Below, one piece after another: positions 42,540 through 55,114 of a stretch of DNA of 64,000 nucleotides (the stretch's first letter is position 1; each line of letters starts with the position of its first letter). The stretch is from positions 56,485,246 to 56,549,245 of the forward strand of contig OZ038479.1 in NCBI GenBank assembly GCA_964036315.1. The letters are read 5' to 3'. The notes below the pieces were generated by a model. It saw nothing but the letters and a program-made list of their open reading frames with translations. It was not told the DNA's origin and did not search any database. This stretch comes from Acanthosepion esculentum (Eukaryota > Mollusca > Cephalopoda > Sepiida > Sepiidae). The position numbers and the translations under genes were made by a program.

Positions 42540-44330
42540 AGAACAATAAAAAAATATTAGCAGATACAGTGAATAATAATTGAAATCAGTTCATATTTTA
42601 ACAGATACATCTAGCTATATCTATTAAGGCTATTTGAAATTAGTACAGAACAAAATAATGCAGCATCCAGAAGAGATCAATACAAAATTCAATAAGCTTA
42701 CATTAAATAATTTCCTTTGGAGTTGAAAAGAATAATAATACACAAGTACAATGGTATTTTTCTGAAACTTTTTAGAACGTTTCCATTATAAATATTACTA
42801 GGAAAGACGCTTCATTTGATTACCTCACCGAATTAACTTGTAATATCCTCATTTCATTGGGTTTTACATCTTTTGAAGATATGTCTCTGGAAAAATTGTG
42901 CTTAACTGTTATCAAACAATATACTAGTGGATTTACATGAAGAGAAATTCATATTATATTGTCTAGAAATCTTACCCATTTCTAGAAATTGTTAATATTT
43001 TTACAAAAGTATATTACATAAAAATGTAAGTAGTGGAGCTGGATTTACCATTTTACTTGGTAGGCTTTGGACAAGTAATCTCAAAATCAATGGTAAACAC
43101 CAGCCAATAATAATATTTTTGATATTGTTATGGATCTTGATAAGTGCTTCATAAGTGGAGGATGCTTAGAGTCTCCCTTTATCTAGAGATAGAACTAGCA
43201 GATAGCATAAATATTTCCATGCGGGAAGTAGAATATGCATGAAAAATTCAAATTCTAATGTTTTCTTTTGTTCTCCTTGCACTAAAGCTCTTGAAAAAGA
43301 CATGAATCCATTGATGTCATAGGTTACAGGAGATGCTTCACAAGTGGAATGGCCTCACCTATTCTAAATCCAGCACTGGCAGATCGCACAATGTAGAAAG
43401 TGGAATTTGCATGCCAAGTTCAAATTCTGAACAAGTCTCTTTTGTTCACTTAGAATAAAGACATTGGAAAAAGCAAGAATCCCTCTATTTCCAGCTTGTA
43501 TATAATTAGTTATGAAAACTCTATTGCACTAGTTGGTAGCCAGTCTAGAAGGAAAACTCTGAATTCAAATTCCTGTGAATAATAGGGCAGACAGGGCTCT
43601 TTAGTTTTGATAGAGCAACTGGTCTAAAAAGCCAAACCCAGCCTGAATATACCAACTAAGATATGTAATGTTTTTGACACTGTCCTACATCTTGAAAGAG
43701 AAACCTAACATGTGAAATAGCCCAGAGCCTCTCTTTATCTAAATCCAACACTGGCAGATCACATCATATTATTGATTAAGGTCCTTTGAAAAGGCAGTGA
43801 TTATGTAGTTCAGGAGACTCTTTTGTATGCATGTAAAAAAACATTCAAAATTCTTTCTAAAATACTTGTTGCTATTTAATTGTATTAAGCTTTTCCAATT
43901 ATAATTAGTATATTAGAATAAGAAATAAATAAATTTTTTTTTTCAAATTGAATATTGTCATAATTTTATTGGATTCTTTATTTTACAATTCAAAGCAGAT
44001 TTTCAGTAATACTGAAGATTTAAATTCTTTACAGTCTTCTCCTAATAATGATTTACCTCAAAAGAAAAGTGATACTGAAGTTACAAATGAATTTAAAAAA
44101 ATGAAAAATCATTCTGAAAGCTTGTATTTTAGTTTTAATTTCAAGCTAATAGATTAAATGTAATATTTCAATCATCAAAATACTTTGCTGCATTTCAAAA
44201 CTTATTTAAATTGACTGGATGAGTTTTTGTTTTGAAATCGCTAATGAATTGAATTACTGAGAATATATGCAAATGTTGCAGTAAACTTGCTTTTGCTACA
44301 AATGCAGATCTACAAAATTTCAATAGAAAT
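42540..44330. other. Intergenic module between ZNF-B and ZNF-C
   Basis: 43,000-43,800 is copy 3 of the 28,200-29,010 module. 43,950-44,330 is the 3' flank module also found behind ZNF-A and ZNF-B (TTGCTGCATTTCAAAACTTA). No gene. Confidence 0.65.
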
Positions 44331-44334
44331 GTTT

Positions 44335-45410
<1,076 letters not shown>

Positions 45411-45918
45411 TGTCACCAGTACATATTTGAAAATGGCATATCCAATTTGACTTCTGAGAAAATACATATCCCCAAATATCAGAAGAAAATGGCTTTTTTC
45501 AACTGTTTTTTACATGTTATACACAAAATATAAACTATTAGAAAAAATTGCACACTTCACAAGAATATGGTTTCTCTCAGGTGAGTGTTTGCTTGTCTGT
45601 CAAAATGCAGTTCCATAAACTTCACTGGAAAATCTTTTCTCTCCAGTGTATTCACATATGGCACAATAAACTCATATTATTAGAAAGATTTGCAAACTTA
45701 AAGAAATGATGTCTTGTCTCTAATATTTACTCAGATGTAACTCTTTTTTGTAAAGAAAAAATGATTCATCTCAATGTACATGATTTCATGTCAGTTAATA
45801 GTCACTGTGATGCTTTTGAAAATGTAGTTTCACAAGATGATTAATTTCTCTATTCTTGCTGAAAAGAGTCTTTTTTTTTTTTCATTTAAATTTCCAATAA
45901 TAACAGTTTTTATAAATA

Positions 45919-45944
45919 TCATATTCTGCTCAGCCAAAACATCT
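45919..45944 (-). promoter_or_regulatory. Splice acceptor and upstream mini-ORF of ZNF-C
   Basis: The minus strand reads CTTCACAG then ATGTTTTGGCTGAGCAGA. A frame of seven codons plus stop starts at the exon border. The element is kept although the gene is dead. Confidence 0.6.
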
Positions 45945-48344
45945 GTGAAGAACAATAAAAATATTAGCAGATACAGTAAATAATACTTGAAATCAGTTCA
46001 TATTTTAACAGATACATTAAGTTATTAATGCTATTTGTGATCAGCACAGGGGCTCAATAATGCAGCAGACAGTAAAGATCAATAGAAAAATAAATAAGCT
46101 TGCATTTAATCATCTGTTATCACAATCTGATTCTTTTTATTGAAAGAATTTTCAAAAATATAAAATACTTTTCTGAAACTGAGGAAGATTAGCTGATTTA
46201 AAGTTTCATTAATCTGATTTGAAACAAATATTCTTAACTTTTAGTTTAAAATATCACAGAAAAACATTTTTAACACAGAGCTAGGTGATTTTGTGAGCTT
46301 TTTGAGAACTTTTCCAATAAATTTATGGTTGGGATTTTTTTTCTACAGGTAATATATCTGTAAAAATTACTTAACATATATAATGTGATCACCTTTTTAT
46401 GCAATTTTTTAACTATCCACTAATCTTAAAAAATATTCTATGTAATCTGATATTTTATTGAATTTTAGGTACTTTGTTTTTAAATTTACTATAGTAACTG
46501 CTTTAATTTTCTGATAATGCTATGTATGGATGTCTGTATTGACAAAAATTGGCAAGTTTATACAAAAAAAAGAAACATTTTTTAAAATACTGAGGGTGTG
46601 GGTGGGGTGGATCACTGAATTGGAGTAAGCTTTTCCATTTATGATTAGTAAATACAGTTTTTACTTAATCACAATATCCCCTAACCACTAAAAGTACCAA
46701 AGTTTTTTTACAGAAAATATTTTAATTTTAGATAATTGTGCTTATCTTATTCATAAAATCAATTAAAATCTTTTCTAATTAAATAATGTCTTAGTTTTAT
46801 TTCATTTTTTATTTTATGATTCAGAACAGATTTTCCCTCACTGGGGTCCTCTTTTACAAAAAATTTGAAGATTTAAATTCTCAAAAAACTTGAGCTTATA
46901 ACTAATATAAATCTTAAGCCCTACAAAAAAGCATTTCTCAAAATTTTATAAAGTCAAAATTTGTTTGTCACTGAAAAAGCTCCCAAAATAACGCTAAAAT
47001 TTCCTGTAGTAATGAAGAATATTATAGAAGATTTTAGCATCTTTGTGATGAAAATGTCATTCATTTGGAAATTCTTGCAAAAATCAAATAACTGCCAAAT
47101 TTTAATGACACCTTCAGAACTTATTCTCAAATGAATTAAATTAATTTTGAATTCTTTTTTTTTTAGATGTTACACCACCACCACCACTTATTGAATTTTA
47201 TGAAATTAAATCTTGTAGACATTAATGTTTATATTAGTTAAAAGTAGAACTCCTTGGAGAATTTAAATCATCAATCTCTTTTTTAAAAAAGGACACCCAG
47301 TTATTGAAAATCTGCTCAGAATCCTAAAATTAAAAAAATGCAGTAAAACTAAGACATTATTTACCTTTTTGACACGGGTCATATCTTTGGAACCCTTTGA
47401 CCCAGAGATGCAAAATAGCTACCATTCAATTTGTATCATAAATCTTTATAAGTGTACTAAATTTGAAAAAAATCTGTATCAGTATTGGTCTGACCCATGT
47501 TGATTTGACACAGAATGACTCTTTTCTGATATTTTAAACTTAAAGTAATATTGGTTTCAAATCAGATTAATTTAGGAACCTCCACATATTCACAATATCT
47601 AAGGTTTAAAATGAATTTTTTTAAATGAAAAATCTTTCTTAAAACTTTTATTTTAGCTTTAATTTCAAGCTAATAGATTAAATTTAATATATTCAATAAG
47701 TAAATTATTTTGCTGCATTTCAGAACTAATTTAAATTGATTGGAAGTTTTTGTTTTGAAAATGCTGAATTTTTTTTAATTTGGTGCCATTTTTAGTAACC
47801 TGTCACAGAATAAAATTCTTTGTTAAAAAAGAAACTTCCCAAAATAAAATATCCTTTTCTGAAATTTTATTTGCGGAATATTAGCTGAATTAAAGTATAG
47901 TTAATCTGATTTTTTACTTTAAGTATATCACAAAAATGCATTTTTTTAACACTGTGTTAGCTGTTTATTTAAACTATTGAAGGTGCTGATAGATGTCTGT
48001 TTATCTGATGTTATGTTATATGGCCTTTATCCATAAAAAATTGAAAATGTAACGTAAGCACTTTTTATATTTAATTTTCAAGTACTCAATAACCTTAAAA
48101 ATTTAGGAGAATATTCTCCATAACCTGATGTTTTATTCAATTTTAGATACTTTGGCTTCCAATTTACTATAGTTATTGTAATTAATTTCTGACAATGTTG
48201 TGTATGAACAACCGTATCTACAAAATCGGCATACAAAAACAATTCAAAATTCTGTTTAAAGTACTGTTATACCTCAGATTGTAATAAGTTTTGTGATTAG
48301 TAAATATAGTTTACTTAACAATATTCTTTCACTGTTACACTATT
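45945..48344. other. Finger-less copies of the ZNF flank module
   Basis: 46,600-46,960 and 47,580-47,770 repeat the 3' flank of the ZNF units (TAGATTAAATTTAATAT, TTTGCTGCATTTCAGAACT) without any zinc finger between them. The rest is AT-rich with no gene. Confidence 0.6.
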
Positions 48345-48432
48345 GAAATTGAGAGTCTGTCTATATTTCTGAGATGAGGTATTATGTACAGTATTTACAT
48401 TAGTCGGACTATTGTCCTCATATTTGTCACAA

Positions 48433-48465
48433 CGTTTCGGCCGTTGTACGCTCCGGCCTTCTTCA
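48433..48465 (-). ncRNA. Hammerhead-like motif (minus copy)
   Basis: The minus strand reads CTGAAGA, a hairpin with GGCCG/CGGCC stem, then GAAAC, the conserved boxes of a hammerhead ribozyme core with stem II between them. In the copy at 32,135-32,175 the stem is GGCTG/CGGCT and still pairs through G-U wobbles. Stem III and the cleavage NUH could not be placed with confidence. Penelope-like elements are known to carry hammerhead motifs, which makes the reading plausible. Confidence 0.4.
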
Positions 48466-49002
48466 GGTGGTTGGAATTTCGAAACGAACCCTTTATTTCG
48501 ATCACTGGGGTAGACTGTTATAGTTCCACGAGCCATGTTTGATGGATGTCAGTTATCAGTTATCTCCTGGTAATTTTCCCTCTGAAAGTTCTCCACTGCC
48601 TGAACCGGGTATTGAACTCACACTCTTTGGGTCTGTCACTGGATTTAACCAACGCCTTTATCCACTGTACCATGTGTCCTTGAGGACATCTGGGTATGAA
48701 TTTCTGAGTATTATAAACCTAATTTTTCAGCAACCATTTTTTACCAGTACTCATATTGCAATGTTGCTGTTATCATTCCATGTTTTTACCAGATCTCATA
48801 TTGCAACTTTTTCGTTATCATTGCTGTTCTCTGGCACTCCTTATTACTGGTTCCCATATTGTATTTATTTCTATGCTGCTGCCATGTACCCAGGGTAGTT
48901 GTTACGTTGTAGGGTACTACCTATACTGACCAATTCCTTAAGGAATTGGTCAGTATAGGTAGTACAAGAGGAGGAGGAGGAGGACAACAACACTCAGAAA
49001 AC

Positions 49003-49547
49003 AGTCTGCCTGCCTTATGTGAAGGGGTTATCAGAGAAAATACAAAGGATCTGTGGTCCATATAACATCAGGACAATCTTCAAAAGCGTGACAACACTTC
49101 GCAGATATCTCTCTCGAGTGAGACCCCCCCATAGAGGAGAACAGGACTAAAGACTGTGTGTACGCTATCCCGTGCAGCAGCGGAAAGGAATATAAAGGAG
49201 AAAAAGGCAGCCCCCTCAAGGTAAGGCTTCAAGAACACCAGAAAGCTGTAATGCGAGGGGAAGTAGAAAAATCAGGTGTGGCTGACCACATATGGAGAGA
49301 GAAGGGAGATCACTGTCCCCTGTGGGATCAGGTTGAGATCATAGACAGGGAACACCATTGGAAAATTCCTAAACTTAAGGAATCAGCACATGCTAGGCCA
49401 CAAAAATCTCCTGAGTCGGCCAAGCATAGAAATAAATACAATATGGGAACCAGTAATAAGGAGTGCCAGAGAACAGCAATGATAACAAAAAGTTGCAATA
49501 TGAGATCTGGTAAAAACATGAATGATAACAGCAAAATTGCAATATGA
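49003..49547 (+). pseudogene. Penelope-like polyprotein C-terminus with GIY-YIG nuclease domain
   Basis: The plus strand reads LPYVKGLSEKIQRICGPYNI, then RTIFKSVTTLRRYLSRVRPP. After a one-base shift in a C run near 49,128 it continues CVYAIPCSSGKEYKGEKGSP, LKVRLQEHQKAVMRG, WDQVEIIDREHHWKIPKLKE. This is the linker plus GIY-YIG endonuclease of a Penelope-like reverse transcriptase. The two beta strands are VYAI and YKG (for GIY/YIG), with the catalytic Arg in KVR and Glu in LKES. The reverse transcriptase is missing, so the copy is 5'-truncated. Confidence 0.8.
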
Positions 49548-49668
49548 GTACTGGTAAAAAATGATTGCTGAAAAATTAGGTTTATAATACTCAGAAATTC
49601 ATACCCAGACGTCCTCAAGGACACATGGTACAATGGATAAAGGCGTTGGTTAGATCCTCAAGGACACA

Positions 49669-49733
49669 TGGTACAGTGGATAAAGGCGTTGGTTAGATCC
49701 AGTGACAGACCCAAAGAGTGTGAGTTCAATACC
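49669..49733 (+). repeat. tRNA-like pol III box pair in the Penelope terminal repeat
   Basis: TGGTACAGTGGA (A-box-like) and GAGTTCAATACC (B-box-like) are about 42 nt apart, a normal tRNA spacing. The same pair is present in the minus-strand arm. This could be an internal pol III promoter or a tRNA-derived SINE captured in the terminal repeat. Confidence 0.5.
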
Positions 49734-49804
49734 CAGTTCAGGCAGTGGAGAACTTTCAGAGGGAAAATTACCAGGAGATAACTGATAACTGACATCCATC
49801 AAAC

Positions 49805-49993
49805 ATGGCTCGTGGAACTAGAACAGTCTACCCCAGTGATCGAAATAAAGGGTTCAGTTCGAAATTCCAACCACCTGAAGAAGGCCGGAGCGTACAACGG
49901 GCGAAACGTTGTGACAAATATGGCGACAAAGATGAGGACAATAGTCCGACTAATGTAAATACTGTATTGAAATTGAATTTTAAAAGATTTTAA
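49805..49993 (+). CDS. Small conserved frame in the Penelope terminal repeat
   Basis: This 62-codon frame starts MARGTRTVYPSDRNKGF. The same frame, same start, is open in the minus-strand copies at 48,536-48,315 and 32,236-31,991, with shared text FQPPEEGRSVQR and KRCDKY. It matches no domain I know. Openness in three copies may only reflect recent copying, and the frame overlaps the hammerhead-like motif, so a coding role is doubtful. Confidence 0.2.
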   Translation: MARGTRTVYPSDRNKGFSSKFQPPEEGRSVQRAKRCDKYGDKDEDNSPTNVNTVLKLNFKRF

Positions 49994-51277
49994 AATATTT
50001 TGAAAATTATTTTAATTATATTTAATTAAAACTGTATAAAATAAAAACAAATCTTTTAAAAATTTATTATTCATTGGAAAGAAAATTTTTTAATTGTCGT
50101 TAATATGTATTATTCAAAAAAGCAATTAAAAGCTTTTCTAATTAAATAAAGTCTTAGTTTTATTGTGTTTTTATTTTACCATTCAGATCAGATTTTCAGT
50201 AAGACAGAGTCTGATTTTACAAAAAAAAAAAAGAAAATTGATGATTTAAATTCTCCAAACGGTTCTACTTTTAACTAATATAGTCCTTAAAAATTATCAC
50301 ATTGAATTTCTCGAGTTTTCATAGAATTAAATGGGGTGTAGTAACACATGTAAAAAAAAAATTTTACTAAGATTTTTAAAGAAAAAAAACATTCTGAAAA
50401 TAATTTCATTCATTTTTCAACATTGAAAATCTCATTAAAATCCGAAAATATTTGATTTTTCTAAGTATTTCAAAATCAGTGTGTCTTTCACTGCTTTGAA
50501 TACACACTAAAATTAAAATTTGCTATTATAATTTATAATGCATCTGCTAACTCAAGAAAAACAAGCTTTTTAACCAACATTTCTAATGTTCTAAAAAGGA
50601 TTACAAGACTTAAATAAAATAATAAAAAGTACTTTGGTCTTTTTTTCTTAATAATAACAAAGACTTTTTGATGATAAAGCTTAGTTTTTTTCGTCATTCA
50701 TTTTTTCAGTATGGTATTCTCTTTTTTCAGCGAATTAGTGGAGGTACCTAGATTTTTAATTGTACATTAATCGGCTAATATGCTTCAAATAAAGTTTCAG
50801 AGAAGTATATTTTATTTTTGAAAGATTTTTTTTCATTTTCAAAAATTCATTTTTAAATCTTAGGTATCGCGTTTAAGCAAACTAGAGAAAACGAATGGTC
50901 GATATCAACAGCCAATGAAGAGATGAGAAACATCAGTTTTTACTTTTTACTTTCTTTTTAAGTTACTTACGTTAAGTGAAAAAACGCTTTTATAGATATG
51001 TCCAAACTCACTTTATTCTACTGTGGTTGAACGAATTAAAATATACGAAATAACAAAATCCTACTAATTTCCCTGAGTACCATTTATTTTAAGAATAATA
51101 TTCTTTCTTTATCTGCTATGATAAAATCAGAACGGATTTATTTACTTTTATTTGTTAATGTTGTTAACTAACACTATCGACTATCGAGTAAAAAGAAATG
51201 ACAAACCAACAGGGTAAGTCAAGTCAGGAAATTACGATTTCGTTTTTTATAAAAATTATTTGTATTCTTCCACGTAC
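49994..51277. other. Flank module copy and intron-like sequence
   Basis: 50,100-50,290 repeats the ZNF 3' module (AAATAAAGTCTTAGTTTTAT). 50,640-50,770 is another AATAATAACAAA-type module. No finger or other gene is present. Confidence 0.55.
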
Positions 51278-51593
51278 CTTTCATGCCAGAACATTTAAGG
51301 AGAAAAACAAAATATGGGATGATTTTTTCTTTGTTCTCAAATGTTGTTGGAATTTCTCTGTCGTGAAGTGTACTGTAAAGTAAACCTATCTAATTTTCGT
51401 ATTGTTTGTCTCTAGTTTATTAACGTCGGAGTTGAAGTGAAAAATATAAAGAAAGAATTAAATGGAAAAACATGATACAAAAACCTAAAATTATTGTTGT
51501 GAAAATATTTAGCATAATAATAATAAATCCGAAAAAATTAAGCGGTGTTAGACAAGATTTGTTTCCTTGAATTTAAAATCCTCAGATTTCTTG
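51278..51593 (-). other. Putative first exon for ZNF-C/ZNF-B
   Basis: The minus strand carries AAATCTGAGGATTTTAAA, TCTAACACCGCTTAATTTTT and TTCAACTCCGACGTTAATAA, and ends GGCATGAAAG before GTACGTGG (GT at 51,276-51,277). It is homologous to the first-exon blocks at 8.4, 31.1 and 58.5 kb. The nearest downstream acceptor is that of dead ZNF-C (45,943), with ZNF-B's at 42,534, so this one start could now serve ZNF-B by skipping ZNF-C. Confidence 0.6.
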
Positions 51594-53270
51594 GAAGTTA
51601 TTCAAACACAGGAAATTTCTTCACTATGGCGCTCTGTAGAGACTTTGTGCACTTATCTTAGCGAAGCTCAGTGGAGGGGAAAAATGAAGGAATTCAACTG
51701 TAATCTTGTGACGAAAATAACTTTCATTATATTTTATTTCGTCTTCACCAAAAATGTATTGTAATGTGTTCCAGTCGACACCATCAGATTGAAGGGGAGT
51801 CAGAATTTGCATGTGTTCGAAAAGAGGAGATATAAAAAAAAATTCAAGAAATACTTAGCCAAAAGCCGTGGTAGTAGTAATTTTTTCCCCTTCTTTACGC
51901 TCGTGCTCCATCTTTCGAAGCTGACTGGACGTGTTACCAAAACTGTTAATAAAACTTTTAACTCTTTTTTTTTTCCAACGTTACTTCTACAAGGAGAACT
52001 ACTTGTAACCTAAGCAGCATATAGCGTTTTTTGTAGCAATTCTTTTTACTCAAATAAATGATTGCCACCGCGAAACTACACCAGTAACAAGTGAGAATTT
52101 CGCAAATCGTTATCATTTCTTTCTTTCTTTCTTCACTTAGTTTCGCTTCAAATGCTAATAGTTGCCATTAGTTTTTCAACCTATCCTTTCCCCAAACAGT
52201 CGGACTTGAAATCCCGACAATATGTATGGCGCTCCCCATGTTAGAACGATCTTGTGTCACATCCTGGCTTAGTTGGAGAAACGGGGTAGATACATCTGAC
52301 ATTGTCAGAGCTAGTGAGAATCAATACTTATTACTGAACAATACAGTAAATGTGGCACAAGGCCGAAAAAGGGGATGAGGGAAAGAGACGGTCATCATCT
52401 GTCTTAATTTATAACTTAGCTAGCCACAATCACTGACCCAGTCGTACAAAACAATAATCCTATCACCAAAACAACACATTCATACATACCTTTCTTACTA
52501 CATCCACCAAAATACCTCATAGTCTCAATGTAAATCCTAAATAGTCCCCATATGTACAAATCGTTGTCTGCGGAGGGAGGGGAATAAAAACAACAAGCTA
52601 AAAACACCCCAATGATGATATGGTTATAAATTATATACAAGAAACAGAAACAAAGTCATGTTAGTAATAAAACCACCCACAAACCTTAAATGTGGCAGAA
52701 AAATCAGTTAACTAGACGAAATCGATGCGGGACTATAAGAATATATAAACATTCATCTATCCCAAACACTCACACCGACATGCATTAGACACAAAAAAAC
52801 AAATACGAAAAACACGCACGGGAAACGAAAGGCGCCTCGCATCTACCAGAGAACTGAAATCACTGACCACCTAACGAGGGAGGGGATAAAGGAAAAGAAA
52901 GGGGGGGAAGAAATAAAAGGGGCCAATGAGCAAACACACCCTAGTTTACTGGAGTAAAAACTAAAGAGTCAAAAAACCTACTTCTAGCCTAAATCCAGGG
53001 ATGGGTTACCTACGTTTAAACCAGGAAAACAAGAGCTATTGAGAATCATTTCTAACATGGGTAAAAATAAATTAAATAAATCTTACCAGTGGAATAAAAA
53101 AATTGATGACATGACATTGTTTTTCTTTTTCGTCACATCCAAAAAGTAAAATGATTGCTACTATTTTTATTTTTCAATGATTAAAAAAAATAATTCAGCA
53201 ATTAATTTCATAACAAAAACTTTTTGGGTGCCTCCACAGAAAACGCGATACCAAAGGTAAATAAATTTAA
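51594..53270. other. Presumed upstream region, no gene recognised
   Basis: 51,600-52,150 is less AT-rich. 52,200-52,930 is C/A-rich on the plus strand, with unusual GC-richer stretches (AACGAAAGGCGCCTCGCATC, GGAGGGGATAAAGG). The 52,416-52,640 minus frame has no known motif. It may be another LTR or SINE remnant; not resolved. Confidence 0.4.
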
Positions 53271-53420
53271 AAAAATGAAATATCTTTATTGAAGCTTTAT
53301 TTTAGAAATAGCTTCAAATTGAAACTAATTGATTTAAATTTAATATTTCCAATGAGTAAAATAAAAATTATTTGCTGTATTTCAAAAACTAATTTAAATT
53401 GACTGGAAGGAGTTTTTTTT
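53271..53420. repeat. Finger-less ZNF 3' flank module
   Basis: A further copy (TTTAAATTTAATATTTCCAA, AACTAATTTAAATTGACTGG) without adjacent fingers. Confidence 0.65.
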
Positions 53421-53883
53421 TTTTTCTAAATTAGCTGATACCATTTTTTCCTACCTTTCATTTCAATGTAATTCTCTTTACTTAATTTACTTTTCTGAAA
53501 CTTTATTTGCGGAATACTAGCTTATTTAAAGTATAATTATTAATCTGATTTGAAACAAATATTATTTTCTTTACTTTTAAAATATCGCATAAATGCATTT
53601 TTTAACCTGGATGTTGACTTGTTTGATAGCTTGGACAGGTAGACATTTATCTACTATTGTTCTACAGGGTCTTTACCTGTAAAACTAACGTATATTTGAA
53701 GGCTATAAAATGGGTGTATTTTTATATAATTTTTAAGTACTGACTAATCTTAAAAATTTATGAAAATATTCTCCAAAATCAAATGTTTCATAGAATTTTA
53801 GATACTTTAGCTTTAAATTTACTATAGTTTATCACTTATTTTCTGATGTTGAAAATGAACACCTGTATCTACAAAATCAGAAC

Positions 53884-53885
<2 letters not shown>

Positions 53886-53917
<32 letters not shown>
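53886..53917. repeat. (TA)n microsatellite
   Basis: About 15 TA units immediately before the GC-richer block. Confidence 0.9.
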
Positions 53918-53918
<1 letters not shown>

Positions 53919-54586
53919 ACCTGTCGGGTTAACCCCACCTAATTTTCGAAACCGCTACTAGGGGACGCTCTCAGGACTATAACTATTCAGCGATATTTTT
54001 CTCGTTTTCTTCAAACCTTGTTCGTATATTCGTCAACATGTAACCTATTATGGAGAACGCGTTCCTTTTGGGAACACATTAACAATACATACACACATAT
54101 GTATGTATGCATATTCACTCGCTACACATACACTGGACCAAAATGGTTTTCACATTCATTTGACACATACATCTTTGTCTTTGTTGCTTGTATAGCTTTA
54201 TTGTTAATACATTATCATTTGTTTGTATACATGTATTGGTTCTTGTCGTTTCTTTACGTGGACTCACATTCCGAGTCTGCCATGTTTGTTGTGGGCATTG
54301 CAGGAGACAGCGTGTTATTCCCAATTTGAAAATACCGACGTTACTAACCCCCAAAACAAGTTGGAAACCGCGTCCAACCGCCCGCAACAGAACAAGCCTG
54401 CACAGGATGGTAAGAAGCATCCCCCTCTCACGCTGATGAATCCAAAAGAACAAAAGGGCCATTACAGTTTGGCACAAGCCTCGTTCTGGCGACTACTGTG
54501 ATGGAACTGCCAGAAGAGTCTGAAATCAACGACAAACTGCCTTAGGGGCTCAAACACCAATTTTTTTTAGCTGTATAGTTTGTGCT
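53918..54586 (+). other. GC-richer block of unknown nature
   Basis: It starts GGACCTGTCGGGTTAACCCC directly after a TA microsatellite and includes CCGCCCGCAACAGAACAAGC. Several overlapping frames (54,018-54,329, 54,223-54,501) are open but show no domain. The composition contrasts with the flanks and it abuts the LTR-like block at 54,587, so it is probably part of a retroelement. Confidence 0.35.
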
Positions 54587-55114
54587 TGTAGGGGACCGGC
54601 GGGTTAATGTGAGGATAAAATCTCTGGACTAAGACTCCCTGCTGGCCAGTCCCGCTACATGAGAATGTTGGACTATGATGGAGTCCAAAGAAAGCAAAAT
54701 AAAACGAACAAGACAGATATATATGTACAAAACAATTATATATTAATGACAAACAGATTGATACAAGAATTACAAATATATCATTTAAAACATGAATAAA
54801 ACGTTAGTGTCTGTATGGAAAGTTATTGTGTGTGTGTTGAATTGAATTGTCCGTACGGGTGAATTTTGTTTTTAACATGGGAAACGCTGGTTGTGTATTA
54901 GAGTTCACATATTGGATATGTTAGAGAAAGTTTTTTTACCTCGCACCACGTGCTAGGTTGTTGGCCCCAGGAGAGGCATTTTTGGCCGCACGTGTGCGAA
55001 GCCGTGGAAAGAGAAAGAGGCGAAAGGTCAGCCCGTATTTATACTCCCGGGGGAGAGAGAGAGAGACCCCTGTTGAAAGGGTTACGAAACGAAGAGGAGA
55101 TAACCCGATATGCT
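54587..55114 (-). mobile_element. LTR-like block 2 (related to 35758-36276)
   Basis: It starts TGTAGGGGACCGG and ends near GATATGCTACA. In minus orientation it has a TATA box (GGAGTATAAATACGGGCTGA). It is colinear with 35,758-36,276. No exact target duplication was identified. The 115-residue frame 54,950-55,297 is not a gene. Confidence 0.6.

Larger units (their letters stand above)
48345..49965. mobile_element. Penelope-like element, tail-to-tail inverted dimer
   Basis: Left arm 48,345-48,890 is the reverse complement of 49,425-49,965. A perfect 26-bp-arm palindrome at 48,914-48,965 marks the junction. The plus-strand copy carries a GIY-YIG coding remnant (49,003-49,547). Each arm includes a tRNA-like stretch, a 60-codon open frame starting MARGT and a CTGAAGA/GAAAC motif. 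Inverted, truncated copies are usual for Penelope-like insertions. The plus copy also has a 45-bp tandem duplication of the tRNA-like start near 49,618-49,690. Confidence 0.8.
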
